Shown one piece after another: positions 45,461-54,202 of a DNA stretch of 64,000 nucleotides. The translations under genes and the position numbers were made by a program. Positions within the stretch are counted from its first letter, which is position 1. Every line of letters begins with the position of its first letter. The notes under the pieces are model-generated. The model was given only the letters and a program-made list of their open reading frames with translations. It had not been told where the DNA came from and made no database searches. The stretch is from Synechococcales cyanobacterium CNB (GTDB lineage: Bacteria; Planctomycetota; Phycisphaerae; Phycisphaerales; UBA1924): positions 1 to 64,000 of the forward strand of contig SZOZ01000013.1 in NCBI GenBank assembly GCA_030263455.1, written 5' to 3'.

Positions 45461-47029
45461 TCAAGGCTGGATCGTCACCACGAACCGCTCCAGCACGAGG
45501 ACCGCGACCGACACCAGCACGATCCCGATGAGATTCAGGATCAACCCGGCCCGCGCCATCTGCGGAAGCGAAACATGGCCAGACCCGAACACGATCGCGT
45601 TCGGCGGCGTGGCGACCGGAAGCATGAACGCGCAACTCGCCGCCAGCGCGGCCGGCACCAGCAGGTACGCCGGATCGACGCCGAGGCCCGTCGCCGCCCC
45701 CGCGAGCACCGGCATCAGCGTCGTCGTCACCGCCGTGTTGCTCGTCAGTTCCGTCAGGAAGATCACCACTCCCGCGATCGCCGCGACCATCAGCGCCAGC
45801 GGCAGCCCCCGCAGCGCCTGGAACTGCTCGCCGATGAACCTCGTCACGCCCGTCGAGTCCATCGCGGACGCCAGGCTCAGCCCGCCGCCGAAGAGCAGCA
45901 GGATCCCCCACGGCAGCCGCGACGCCGTCGGCCAGTCCATCGCGAAGACTCGCTCTCGCGGCCTGACCGGGATCACGAACAGCACGAGCGCGGCGATGAT
46001 GGCGATCCCCTCGTCCGTCAGCAGGTGCACCTCGCGCCCGTCCGTGCCCGTGCGAACCATCCCCAGCGCAGAGGCGAGCGGTTGGCGGAAGATCCACGCC
46101 AGCGCGGTGCAGCAGAACACGACGAACACTGCCCATTCGCCCCGCTTCATCGGCCCGAGGGCGCGCAGCTCGCCCGCGATCAGCGCCTTGCCGCCGGGAA
46201 TCTCGCGCAACCGAACAGGGAACGCCAACCGCGTCAGCACGATCCACGCCACGGGCAGAAAGACGGCGACGAACGGCACGCCGATCCGCAGCCACTCCGC
46301 GAACGTGATGACCTGCCCGTACTCGCGCTCCACGAAGCCCTTGAGCACCGTGTTCGGCGGCGTGCCGATCAGCGTCCCGATCCCCCCGATGCTCGCCCCG
46401 TAGGCGATCCCGAGCATCAGGCAGGTGGCGAAGTTCGAGCCGTCCAGCCCCGGCTCGGGCGGCGCGCCGCGCTCGAAGTCGCGCCCCAGGCGGGCGAAGA
46501 CCAGCGCGATGACGCTCACGCCGATGGGCAGCATCATCGCGGCTGTCGCCGTGTTCGACACCCACATGCTCATCAGCGCGCTGGCGAGCATGAACCCGCC
46601 GATCAGCCGCACGGGCCTCGTTCCCACGACGGCGATCGTGATCAGCGCAATGCGCTTGTGCAGGCCCCACCGCTCCATCCCGAGGCCCAGGATGAACCCG
46701 CCCATGAACAGGAAGATCACCGGGTCGGCATAGGGCGCGACGGCCTGGCGGATGGGCGATACGCCGAGGATCGGGAAGAGCGCGATCGGCAGCAGCGCGG
46801 TCGCGCTCAGCGGCAGCGCCTCCGTCATCCACCACACCGCCATCAGCACGGCCACTGCCGCCGCGGCACGCCCCGTGTCCGAAAGCCCGCCGCCCAGCGC
46901 ACCGGACTCGTCCGCCCGGGCTCCAGGCAGAACGGCGTACATCAGCACCGCGAGCGCAGGGCCGGCGAACAGCCCAACCCAGCCGACGGTCTCCGCGATG
47001 TTGCGCCGGCTCGGCGCGGTTGCGCACAT
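45461..47029 (-). CDS. DASS/SLC13-family sodium-coupled anion transporter
   Basis: This 522-residue symporter imports dicarboxylates or a similar anion with sodium. It has about 11-12 membrane helices. The two S-N-T motifs that bind substrate carboxylates and sodium are present: W-V-S-N-T-A-T-A-A-M-M near residue 154 and E-L-T-S-N-T-A-V-T-T-T near residue 428. The anion could be succinate, malate, citrate or sulfate. I chose the ATG at 47029, with a TAGGCT box 8 nt upstream. It is divergent from the DNA methylase gene, 77 nt away. Confidence 0.9.
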   Translation of the reverse strand: MCATAPSRRNIAETVGWVGLFAGPALAVLMYAVLPGARADESGALGGGLSDTGRAAAAVAVLMAVWWMTEALPLSATALLPIALFPILGVSPIRQAVAPYADPVIFLFMGGFILGLGMERWGLHKRIALITIAVVGTRPVRLIGGFMLASALMSMWVSNTATAAMMLPIGVSVIALVFARLGRDFERGAPPEPGLDGSNFATCLMLGIAYGASIGGIGTLIGTPPNTVLKGFVEREYGQVITFAEWLRIGVPFVAVFLPVAWIVLTRLAFPVRLREIPGGKALIAGELRALGPMKRGEWAVFVVFCCTALAWIFRQPLASALGMVRTGTDGREVHLLTDEGIAIIAALVLFVIPVRPRERVFAMDWPTASRLPWGILLLFGGGLSLASAMDSTGVTRFIGEQFQALRGLPLALMVAAIAGVVIFLTELTSNTAVTTTLMPVLAGAATGLGVDPAYLLVPAALAASCAFMLPVATPPNAIVFGSGHVSLPQMARAGLILNLIGIVLVSVAVLVLERFVVTIQP

Positions 47030-47037
47030 GGTGGGAA

Positions 47038-47043
47038 AGCCTA
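47038..47043 (-). promoter_or_regulatory. -10 box TAGGCT, start-proximal
   Basis: TAGGCT lies 8 nt before the transporter ATG at 47029 on the minus strand. Confidence 0.45.
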
Positions 47044-47106
47044 CCGTCCCGCCGGCAAACCGACGAATCGTGCGCGCCGGCCCGACGTCGGGCCGATACA
47101 CGGGGC

Positions 47107-48195
47107 GTGATCAAGTACCTCGGCTCGAAGCGCACGCTCATTCCCTCCATCCTCCGCGCCGTGCGCGGCGTCGAGAGCGCGGGCACCGTCATCGACCTCT
47201 TCTCGGGCACCTCCCGCGTCGGTCACGCCCTCAAGGCCGCCGGCTATCGCGTCCTCGCCAACGACCACAACGCCTACGCGGCCGTGCTCGCCCGCTGCTA
47301 CGTGCAGGCCGATGCCGAGGGCGTCCTCCCGGACGCCGAACGCCTGGTCCGCGAGTTCAATGCCCTGCCCGGCCGCCCCGGCTGGTTCACCGAGACCTAC
47401 TGCATCCGCTCGCGCTTCTTCATGCCGAAGAACGGCGAGCGCATCGACGCCGTCCGCGAGGCGATCGTCCGCAAGGGTCTGGAGCCGGAGTTGGAGGCCG
47501 TCGTGCTCACCTCGCTCATGGAGGCAGCCGACCGAGTCGATTCGACGACGGGCGTGCAGATGGCCTACCTGAAGCGGTGGGCGCGGCGTGCCGCAAACGA
47601 TCTGGAGCTGCGCGTGCCCGTCGTGCTTCCACGGGCCGCGCAGGGCAAGGGCGAGGCGCACCAACTCGACGCCCTCGACGCGGCCCGCCGACTCGCCGCC
47701 GACGTGGCCTACGTTGACCCGCCCTACAACCAGCACGCCTACCTCGGCAACTACCACGTCTGGGAATCGCTCGTGCGCTGGGACAAGCCGGAGGTCTACG
47801 GCGTGGCCTGCAAGCGGGCCGACTGCCGCGAGCGTCGCAGCGAGTTCAACTCCCGGCCCGCCTGCGCCGCCGCCCTGCGCCGCGTGCTGGAAGCCCTGCG
47901 GGCAGACGCCGTTGTCGTCTCCCTGAGCGACGAGGGTTACGTCTCCCGCGCCGAGGTCGAGTCGATGCTCCGTGGCCTGTGGGGCGGCGAAGGGGCCGTC
48001 CGTGTCATCGCCCACGACTACAAGCGCTACGTCGGCGCGCTGATCGGCATCCACAACTCCCGCGGCGAGCGCGTCGGACGGATCAGCCACCTGCGGAACA
48101 CGGAGTACCTGTTCGTCGCACGGCGCGAGGCGGCACGGACGCGCACGCACACGCACGCGGATGCGACGGAACACGACGCCTGCGCCGTTGCCTGA
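47107..48195 (+). CDS. Orphan N6-adenine DNA methyltransferase (D12 class)
   Basis: This 362-residue protein methylates adenine in DNA. It begins I-K-Y-L-G-S-K-R-T-L, the usual D12-class opening. The SAM motif is D-L-F-S-G-T-S-R-V-G, and the catalytic motif is V-D-P-P-Y-N-Q (residues 203-209). It starts at GTG 47107; an ATG would require 29 unlikely residues. No restriction endonuclease gene is adjacent, so it is either a solitary regulator-type methylase or a remnant of a restriction system. The target sequence is unknown. It converges on ilvE 12 nt downstream. Confidence 0.9.
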   Translation: MIKYLGSKRTLIPSILRAVRGVESAGTVIDLFSGTSRVGHALKAAGYRVLANDHNAYAAVLARCYVQADAEGVLPDAERLVREFNALPGRPGWFTETYCIRSRFFMPKNGERIDAVREAIVRKGLEPELEAVVLTSLMEAADRVDSTTGVQMAYLKRWARRAANDLELRVPVVLPRAAQGKGEAHQLDALDAARRLAADVAYVDPPYNQHAYLGNYHVWESLVRWDKPEVYGVACKRADCRERRSEFNSRPACAAALRRVLEALRADAVVVSLSDEGYVSRAEVESMLRGLWGGEGAVRVIAHDYKRYVGALIGIHNSRGERVGRISHLRNTEYLFVARREAARTRTHTHADATEHDACAVA

Positions 48196-48207
48196 TCTCG
48201 TCCGCGC

Positions 48208-49206
48208 TCAGTCTTCCGGGATGTTGTCACTCGTCACGATCTGCCGGAACCGCGTACGAAGCCGGTTCGTGATCGGTCCCTCGCCGTCGGAGATGCGGTG
48301 GGTCGCCGTCACGCGGGTCTCGCCCTCGTGCTCCAGCACCTCGCGCACGGCGATCATCTCCGCCGCGGTCCCGGTCAGGAACACTTCGTCGGCGGCCAGG
48401 AGTTCCGCGAGCGTGAAGTCCCGTTCCTCCACCTTCAGCCCGCACGCCGGCGCGAGTTCCCGCATCACGAACCGCCGCGTGATCCCCTCGAGGATGCCCG
48501 CCTCGCTCGGCGGCGTGAAGACACGCCCGTCCTTCACGATGAAGATGTTGTCGCCCGAGCCTTCCGTGACGCGTCCCTCAAGGTTCAGCATGATGACCTC
48601 GAGCAGCATGTCCTCCGGCTTCGTGATCCCGAGGTGCTGCGACAGGTGGATCGCCTCGCACTTGGCCAGGATGTTGTTCAGGTAGTTCAGGCTCTTGATC
48701 CGCGGGTCCAGGCAGGGGATTGGCGTCTTGGGCCGGTGCGCCACCACCACGCGCATCCCCTTCTCGTACATCTCCGGCTTGTAGAGCGAGATCTGGTCCG
48801 CGATGCAGATCACCCCCGGCTCGGGGCACAGGTACGGGTTCAGGCCGAGCGTCCCCACCCCGCGCGTCACCACCAGCCGGATGTACCCGTCCACCAGCCC
48901 GTTCGCCTCGATGCAACGCCGCTGGATGTCGATCATCTCCTCGCGCGGCACGTGCTTCTCCAGCCGCAGTCCGATGCGGTTGGCGCACGCGTACAGCCGG
49001 TCCATGTGCTGCCCGCACTTGAAGATCCGTCCCTTGTAGACGCGGATGCCCTCGAACACGCCGTCGCCGTAGAGCAGCCCGTGGTCGAAGACGTTCACCG
49101 CCGCCCGGCTCTTGGGCACGATCTCGCCGTTCACGTACACGAACGGCCTGTCGGCCGGGGACGCGGCAGGGCGGGCGGTGCGGACATCCGTGCTGGCCTG
49201 GGTCAT
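48208..49206 (-). CDS. ilvE: Branched-chain amino acid aminotransferase
   Basis: This 332-residue PLP-dependent enzyme performs the last step of valine, leucine and isoleucine synthesis. It shows the fold-class IV features V-F-D-H-G-L-L-Y-G-D-G-V-F-E-G-I, R-L-V-V-T-R-G-V-G, the PLP lysine in R-I-K-S-L-N-Y-L-N-N, E-G-S-G-D-N-I-F and F-L-T-G-T-A-A-E-M. The ATG at 49206 has GAGGAG 8 nt upstream and a TACGAT box further back, so it has a normal leader. D-amino acid and aminodeoxychorismate enzymes share the fold, but G-L-L-Y-G-D-G-V-F-E with S-L-N-Y-L-N fits IlvE best. Confidence 0.92.
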   Translation of the reverse strand: MTQASTDVRTARPAASPADRPFVYVNGEIVPKSRAAVNVFDHGLLYGDGVFEGIRVYKGRIFKCGQHMDRLYACANRIGLRLEKHVPREEMIDIQRRCIEANGLVDGYIRLVVTRGVGTLGLNPYLCPEPGVICIADQISLYKPEMYEKGMRVVVAHRPKTPIPCLDPRIKSLNYLNNILAKCEAIHLSQHLGITKPEDMLLEVIMLNLEGRVTEGSGDNIFIVKDGRVFTPPSEAGILEGITRRFVMRELAPACGLKVEERDFTLAELLAADEVFLTGTAAEMIAVREVLEHEGETRVTATHRISDGEGPITNRLRTRFRQIVTSDNIPED

Positions 49207-49315
49207 CGCGGCTCCTCTCTCGCCCGGACTCCGCCGGACACGCACCATCGTATCGGCTCCATGGGCGACCGCCCGGGGGAACCGCCCAACATCCGAACAT
49301 TCCATGCCGCCCTCG

Positions 49316-51394
49316 TCACGCGCGCAGTTCCGCGCCGAGTTCCGCGCGGGCACGATCGATCAGCCCTGACACCTGCGGCTCAACCTCCTCCCGCCGCAGC
49401 GTGCGCGCCGGGTCGCGGAACGTCAGCCGCAGCGTCACGCTCTTACGGCCCGCGCCCGCCTGCTTCCCGCGGTATGTCCCTACGAACTCAACGCTCTCCA
49501 GCAGCGGCAGGTTCGCGCCCTCCACGAGCGATCGCACCCGGTCCCACGGCATCCGCTCCGGGACGAGCAGCGACAGGTCTCGGTCGATCGGGGGGAACGC
49601 CGGCAGCGGCCTGATGCTCGCGCGAGGCGGGAACAGGCCGAGCAGTGACTCAAGGTTGAGATCACCGGCCGCGATCGGATGGTCGAGATCGTGCTGGCGC
49701 AGCACGGCGTCCGCGAGCAGGCCGACGCTGCCGATCCGCTCTCCATGAATGAGCACGTCCGCGAAGGCGTCCGCGCGAAACGCCGCGGCGTAGGGCGACG
49801 ACGCCGCCAGCCGGACTGCCGCGCCCTCGCCCCCGAGCCGCGCTGCGATCGTTTCCACCACGCCTCGGATGGCGCGCAGCCCCGCCTGCAACTCCTCGTG
49901 CGTCGCCTTCGATCCCGCGGTCGGAACGTCCATCAGCAGCGCGAGATTGCGGTTCTCGACCGTCCGCGCGCCCGGCCCGTCGATCTCGGCGAAGTTTGCC
50001 GACCACTCGTACAGCCGCACCCCGCCAGGTCGCGCGACCTGCGCCGCTCGGTTCGCGCGCCGACAGCCCAGCAGGCTCGGCAGCGCGCTCGGACGGCAAA
50101 CCGGCTCCGCCTTGCGACGCTCGTCGTCCACCCTCACCATCCGCAACCCCGGCGGCATGAACGGCGCGGCGTCGTCCTCCGACACGAACGTGAACGTCAC
50201 CGCCTCGTAGAACCCCAGCCCCTCAAGCGCGGCGTGCATCTCCCGCAACGCCCGCTCGCGCTGCTGCGGCGGGCGCACCGCCACCGGCATCCAGTCACGC
50301 ACGGGAACGCTGTCCAACCCGTGCAGACGCGCGACCTCCTCCACGAGGTCCACCTCGCGCTCCAGGTCCAGCCGGAAGGGGGGGGGCACGCACGTCAGCG
50401 CGTCGCCGCCGCCCTCCGCCTCGATACCGATCGACTTCAGCAGCCGCGCCTGCTCCGCGTCCGGCACGTCCACACCGATCAGCGCACGGGCACGCGACGG
50501 CCGGAACCGGATCGACCGCGCCGGCGGCAGCGGCCGGCCCTCGTCCAGCATCCCCGAGCACAGCATCCCCCCCGCCACCTCGACGATGAGCGCGGCCGCC
50601 CGGCGCGCCGCAAAGTCCAGCTCCGCCGGCGCGACCCCGCGCTCGAACCGGTGGCTCGCGTCGGTCCGAATCCCCAGCCGACGCGCCGCGCGCCGAACGA
50701 CCGCCGGCTCCCACGTCGCGACCTCGAGCACGACATCCGTCGTGCTCGCACCGACCTCACTCTCCGCGCCGCCGATCACGCCCGCCAGCGACTGCGCCCG
50801 CTCGGCATCCGCGACGACGAGTTCGTCCGCCCGCAGCGTCCGGTCCTTGCCGTCGAGCGTGCTGAGTTTCTCGCCCTCCTTCGCCCACCGGATGATCAGC
50901 CGTCCGCCGGCGAGCGAGCGCAGGTCGAAGACGTGCGACGGATGCCCGAGTTCGAACGTGAGGAAGTTCGTCACGTCCACGACGTTGTTGATCGGCCGCT
51001 GCCCAAGCGACTCCAGCAGGTCCGTCATCCAAGCCGGGCTGGGTCCGATCTTCACGCCTCGGATCACCTGCGCCGTGAACCGCGGGCAAGCCTCGGGCAC
51101 GCGGTTCTCGAGCGAGAGATACCCGTCGGCCGGCTCGCCCCGTCGCGGCTCGACCCACGTGGGCATCACCAGCCGCCGACCCGTGACCGCCGCGACTTCG
51201 CGCGCCAGCCCGACCTGACTCAGGCAGTCGCCCCGGTTGGAAGTGATCTCGACGTCGAGCACCGTGTCGCCGGCAGGCGTGGCGCGGCGCGACTCGATCG
51301 GGAAGCCCGCGTTCGTCAGGGCGTGCTCGACCTCATCCGCCGCGGCGTGGGCGGGCTCCAGATATCGGTTCAGCCAGCGGATGCTCAACTCCAT
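49316..51394 (-). CDS. pheT: Phenylalanyl-tRNA synthetase beta chain, without the tRNA-binding OB domain
   Basis: This is the beta subunit of the alpha2-beta2 enzyme that charges tRNA-Phe. The 692-residue protein starts M-E-L-S-I-R-W-L-N-R-Y-L and has the B3/B4 editing region, the B5 domain near residue 380, the synthetase-like core, and the C-terminal anticodon-binding domain (L-S-L-L-V-P-E-R-M-P-W). Typical bacterial PheT is about 790-800 residues. Here G-F-P-I-E-S near residue 33 is followed almost directly by D-V-E-I-T-S-N-R-G-D-C-L, so the N-terminal EMAP-like tRNA_bind domain of about 110 residues is missing. pheS is not adjacent. A TATCCT box lies 7 nt before the ATG. Confidence 0.93.
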   Translation of the reverse strand: MELSIRWLNRYLEPAHAAADEVEHALTNAGFPIESRRATPAGDTVLDVEITSNRGDCLSQVGLAREVAAVTGRRLVMPTWVEPRRGEPADGYLSLENRVPEACPRFTAQVIRGVKIGPSPAWMTDLLESLGQRPINNVVDVTNFLTFELGHPSHVFDLRSLAGGRLIIRWAKEGEKLSTLDGKDRTLRADELVVADAERAQSLAGVIGGAESEVGASTTDVVLEVATWEPAVVRRAARRLGIRTDASHRFERGVAPAELDFAARRAAALIVEVAGGMLCSGMLDEGRPLPPARSIRFRPSRARALIGVDVPDAEQARLLKSIGIEAEGGGDALTCVPPPFRLDLEREVDLVEEVARLHGLDSVPVRDWMPVAVRPPQQRERALREMHAALEGLGFYEAVTFTFVSEDDAAPFMPPGLRMVRVDDERRKAEPVCRPSALPSLLGCRRANRAAQVARPGGVRLYEWSANFAEIDGPGARTVENRNLALLMDVPTAGSKATHEELQAGLRAIRGVVETIAARLGGEGAAVRLAASSPYAAAFRADAFADVLIHGERIGSVGLLADAVLRQHDLDHPIAAGDLNLESLLGLFPPRASIRPLPAFPPIDRDLSLLVPERMPWDRVRSLVEGANLPLLESVEFVGTYRGKQAGAGRKSVTLRLTFRDPARTLRREEVEPQVSGLIDRARAELGAELRA

Positions 51395-51401
51395 GGGGCA
51401 G

Positions 51402-51407
51402 AGGATA
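51402..51407 (-). promoter_or_regulatory. -10 box TATCCT, start-proximal (pheT)
   Basis: TATCCT lies 7 nt before the pheT ATG at 51394 on the minus strand. Confidence 0.5.
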
Positions 51408-51442
51408 GCCCAACCCCTCTGTGGTCCCGCACCCGCGTGCCC

Positions 51443-51448
51443 TACACT
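51443..51448 (+). promoter_or_regulatory. -10 box TACACT, start-proximal
   Basis: TACACT lies 7 nt before the ATG at 51456. The divergent pheT box is only 35 nt away, so two start-proximal promoters sit back to back here. Confidence 0.55.
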
Positions 51449-51455
51449 GCCGCGC

Positions 51456-52016
51456 ATGAACCGGCGGCCGCTCTTCTCCGTGTTCGCATGCTGCGCGGCG
51501 GGCGTGCTTGCCGCTTCCTGCGCCTCGCGCCCCGTCGACCCGGCGCGCACCGCTTCCGCGCCCCCCGATTTCACGCTCTCCGTGACCGTTCTCTCGTCCG
51601 CCCGCTCGATCGCCGAAACAGACCGACTCCCACCGCGGTCACGACCCGCCTGCTACCTCGTCGAGCCGGACGGCTCGTTCCGCGTCGCGGTCGGTCCCGC
51701 GGCCTCCCCGAAGGTCTTTCCGCCCCTGGCCCGCACGCTGACACGCGAGCAGGTGGACCGCGTCTGGTCGCTGGCGCGCGACGCGGGTGTCCTCGACGCC
51801 GACCACCCCGGCCGCGTGCAGAACGTCGAGACCTTCGTCCGCCCTGCGGGCAACGCGACCGTCGCGCTCGTCTACGCGGGATTCGCAGGCTCGCAGCGGC
51901 ACGTGGCCGTCGCGCTCGACGGCGATCACGCCGAACCCGCCGCTCTCGTGCCCCTCATCGACGAACTCAACGCCCTCGCCTGGATGCGCGCCTGGTCCGC
52001 CGATGGCACGCCCTGA
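51456..52016 (+). CDS. Lipoprotein of unknown function
   Basis: This 186-residue exported protein has a signal ending in the lipobox L-A-A-S-C (Cys22). The mature part has F-T-L-S-V-T-V-L-S-S, a middle T-L-T-R-E-Q-V-D-R-V-W-S-L, and a final helix P-L-I-D-E-L-N-A-L-A-W. I do not recognise the family. It is divergent from pheT and 21 nt upstream of the Hsp70 gene. Confidence 0.7.
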   Translation: MNRRPLFSVFACCAAGVLAASCASRPVDPARTASAPPDFTLSVTVLSSARSIAETDRLPPRSRPACYLVEPDGSFRVAVGPAASPKVFPPLARTLTREQVDRVWSLARDAGVLDADHPGRVQNVETFVRPAGNATVALVYAGFAGSQRHVAVALDGDHAEPAALVPLIDELNALAWMRAWSADGTP

Positions 52017-52024
52017 CCGCGGCC

Positions 52025-52030
52025 TATGGT
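52025..52030 (+). promoter_or_regulatory. -10 box TATGGT, start-proximal (Hsp70)
   Basis: TATGGT lies 7 nt before the ATG at 52038. It favours that ATG over the one at 52026, which overlaps the box. Confidence 0.5.
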
Positions 52031-52037
52031 CGAACAC

Positions 52038-53954
52038 ATGGCCGGGAACGCGGACAAGGGTGTGATCGTCGGCATCGACCTCGGCACCACGAACAGCCTC
52101 GTGGCCGTCTGCGACGAACGCGGCCCGCGCACCATCGACGACCAGCGCGGCGAAGCGCTTCTCCCGAGCGTCGTGCGCTACGAAGACGACGGCAAGGGCG
52201 GCCTGCGCGCCGTCGTCGGACGCGACGCGGCCGAGGCCGCGATCGACCACCCGCTCACCACGGTCTCCAGCGTCAAGCGCCTCATGGGCAGGAGCGTCCG
52301 GGACGCGGCCGGCGACCTGCCGTACCTCGCCTACCGCGTCGCCCCTGGCGAGCGAGGCACGGCCCGTGTCGTGCTCCCGATCGGCGGCAGACAGGTCGCG
52401 CTCTCGCCGGAGGAAGTCTCCGCGTCCATCCTCCGCGAACTCAAGGACCGCGCTTCACGAGCGCTCGGCGAAGAGGTCCGCCGCGCCGTCGTCACCGTCC
52501 CCGCGTACTTCGACGACGCTCAGCGCCAGGCCACGCGCCACGCGGGGCGGCTCGCGGGTCTTGAGGTCGTTCGCATCGTCAACGAGCCGACGGCCGCCGC
52601 GCTCGCCTACGGCATCGGCGCGACGGGCACGCGGCGAGAAGAAACCGTCGTCGTCTACGACCTCGGGGGGGGGACGTTCGATGTCTCCGTCCTGCGCATC
52701 ACGCCCGCACAGCAAGAGGGCGATACCGCCTTCTTCGAGGCGCTCTCCACGGCCGGCGACACCCGCCTCGGCGGTGACGACGCCGACCACTCCCTCGTCG
52801 CTCTCTTCGCCACCGAGGTCCGCGCCATGCTCGGCCTCCCACCGGAGGGGGGGGCTTCGCTCGACGCCTTTCCTCCGGCCACGCGCCGCGCCCTGCTCGC
52901 TTTCGCCCGCGACGTCAAGCACCGCCTCAGCGACGCCGAGCAGGCAAGCGTCGAGATCGCCGTCAACGAGCGCGAGGTCTACCGCCGCGCTGTCGCACGC
53001 GCCGAGTACGAGTCCATGATCCGCCCGTTCGTCGATCGAACGCTCGACTGCTGCCGACGCGCCCTCCGCGACGCCCGCCTCGACGCCGCCTCCATCGACG
53101 CCGTCATCCTCGTCGGCGGCGCGACGCGCACGCCCCTCGTCCGCAACGCCGTCGCCGAGTTCTTCGGGCGCGACCCATACGTCGCCCTCGACCCCGACCG
53201 CGTCGTCGCCCTCGGCGCAGCCGTCCAGGCGGCCATCCTCCGCGGCGACCGCCCAGGCACCCTCCTGCTCGACGTCATCCCACTCAGCCTCGGCGTCGAA
53301 ACCGTTGGCGGCGCGGTCGCCAAACTCATCTTCCGCAACAGCGCCGTCCCCGCGCGCGCCGTCGAACGCTTCTCCACCAGCGTGGACGGACAGACCTCCA
53401 TCCTCCTCCGCGTCGTGCAGGGTGAGCGCGAGATGGCCGCCGACTGCCGAACCCTCGGCGAGTTCCACCTGCGAGGCATCCCACCCATGCCCGCTGGTGT
53501 GCCCCAGGTCGAGGTCGAGTTCCTCATCGACGCGAACGGCGTGCTCACGGTGCGCGCCGTCGAGCGCCGCAGCGGCAGACGCGCCTCCCTCCAGGTCGTC
53601 CCGAACCACGGCCTCTCCGCCGAGGAGGTCGATCGCATCGAGCGTGAGAGTTTCGCGCACGCCCGCGAGGACATGACACGCCACCGCATCGTGGACCTCG
53701 TCGCAAACAGCCGCCTCGACCTCAAGTGGATCGGCGAACGCCTCGAACGCCACCGTGCCGAACTCGACCCCGCCTACGCCGCGAGCCTCGGCCGGATCGC
53801 CGACGCGCTGCGCTCGCTCGTCGAGGCCGCCGACGCCGACTGGCGCAGCGTCGATCCCAACGCGCTCCACGCCGCCAAGGAAGCCCTCGACCGCGAGAGT
53901 GTGCGCCTCCAGGAGATCGCCATCGCCGCCTCTCTCCGCGCCGACTCCCCCTGA
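52038..53954 (+). CDS. Hsp70 chaperone, HscA-like
   Basis: This 638-residue ATP-driven chaperone has the nucleotide-binding domain motifs G-I-D-L-G-T-T-N-S, V-P-A-Y-F-D-D-A-Q-R, V-Y-D-L-G-G-G-T-F-D and L-V-G-G-A-T-R-T-P. A substrate-binding domain and helical lid follow. Details such as T-V-S-S-V-K-R-L-M-G-R-S, L-P-S-V-V-R-Y and D-V-I-P-L-S-L-G-V-E-T resemble HscA, the Fe-S cluster chaperone, more than DnaK. It also lacks the acidic DnaK C-terminal tail. No iscU or hscB is adjacent. The start is chosen from a TATGGT box 7 nt before 52038; 52026 would add four residues. Hsp70 identity is certain, the HscA role is inferred. Confidence 0.88.
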   Translation: MAGNADKGVIVGIDLGTTNSLVAVCDERGPRTIDDQRGEALLPSVVRYEDDGKGGLRAVVGRDAAEAAIDHPLTTVSSVKRLMGRSVRDAAGDLPYLAYRVAPGERGTARVVLPIGGRQVALSPEEVSASILRELKDRASRALGEEVRRAVVTVPAYFDDAQRQATRHAGRLAGLEVVRIVNEPTAAALAYGIGATGTRREETVVVYDLGGGTFDVSVLRITPAQQEGDTAFFEALSTAGDTRLGGDDADHSLVALFATEVRAMLGLPPEGGASLDAFPPATRRALLAFARDVKHRLSDAEQASVEIAVNEREVYRRAVARAEYESMIRPFVDRTLDCCRRALRDARLDAASIDAVILVGGATRTPLVRNAVAEFFGRDPYVALDPDRVVALGAAVQAAILRGDRPGTLLLDVIPLSLGVETVGGAVAKLIFRNSAVPARAVERFSTSVDGQTSILLRVVQGEREMAADCRTLGEFHLRGIPPMPAGVPQVEVEFLIDANGVLTVRAVERRSGRRASLQVVPNHGLSAEEVDRIERESFAHAREDMTRHRIVDLVANSRLDLKWIGERLERHRAELDPAYAASLGRIADALRSLVEAADADWRSVDPNALHAAKEALDRESVRLQEIAIAASLRADSP

Positions 53955-54202
53955 CCGTGCCGACCGTCGCCCTCCCTTTCCTTCTTTCCTCTCCCGCATC
54001 CTCCGCGACGGTCGTGCCCTCCGCCGGTTCCCACCCGTCCGTCTCCCTCCGAACTCGCGTTACTCGGACGATCCCCCTCACAAACGGCACGCCACCGTCT
54101 CGGTCGATCTCCGGTCCGGCTGCGCCATGACCGGGTGTTTCCGATGCTTGTTCGGGGTGGCCGCACGCGCGGGCTGGCCCCGAGCAACCGAAGGGGACCG
54201 CC

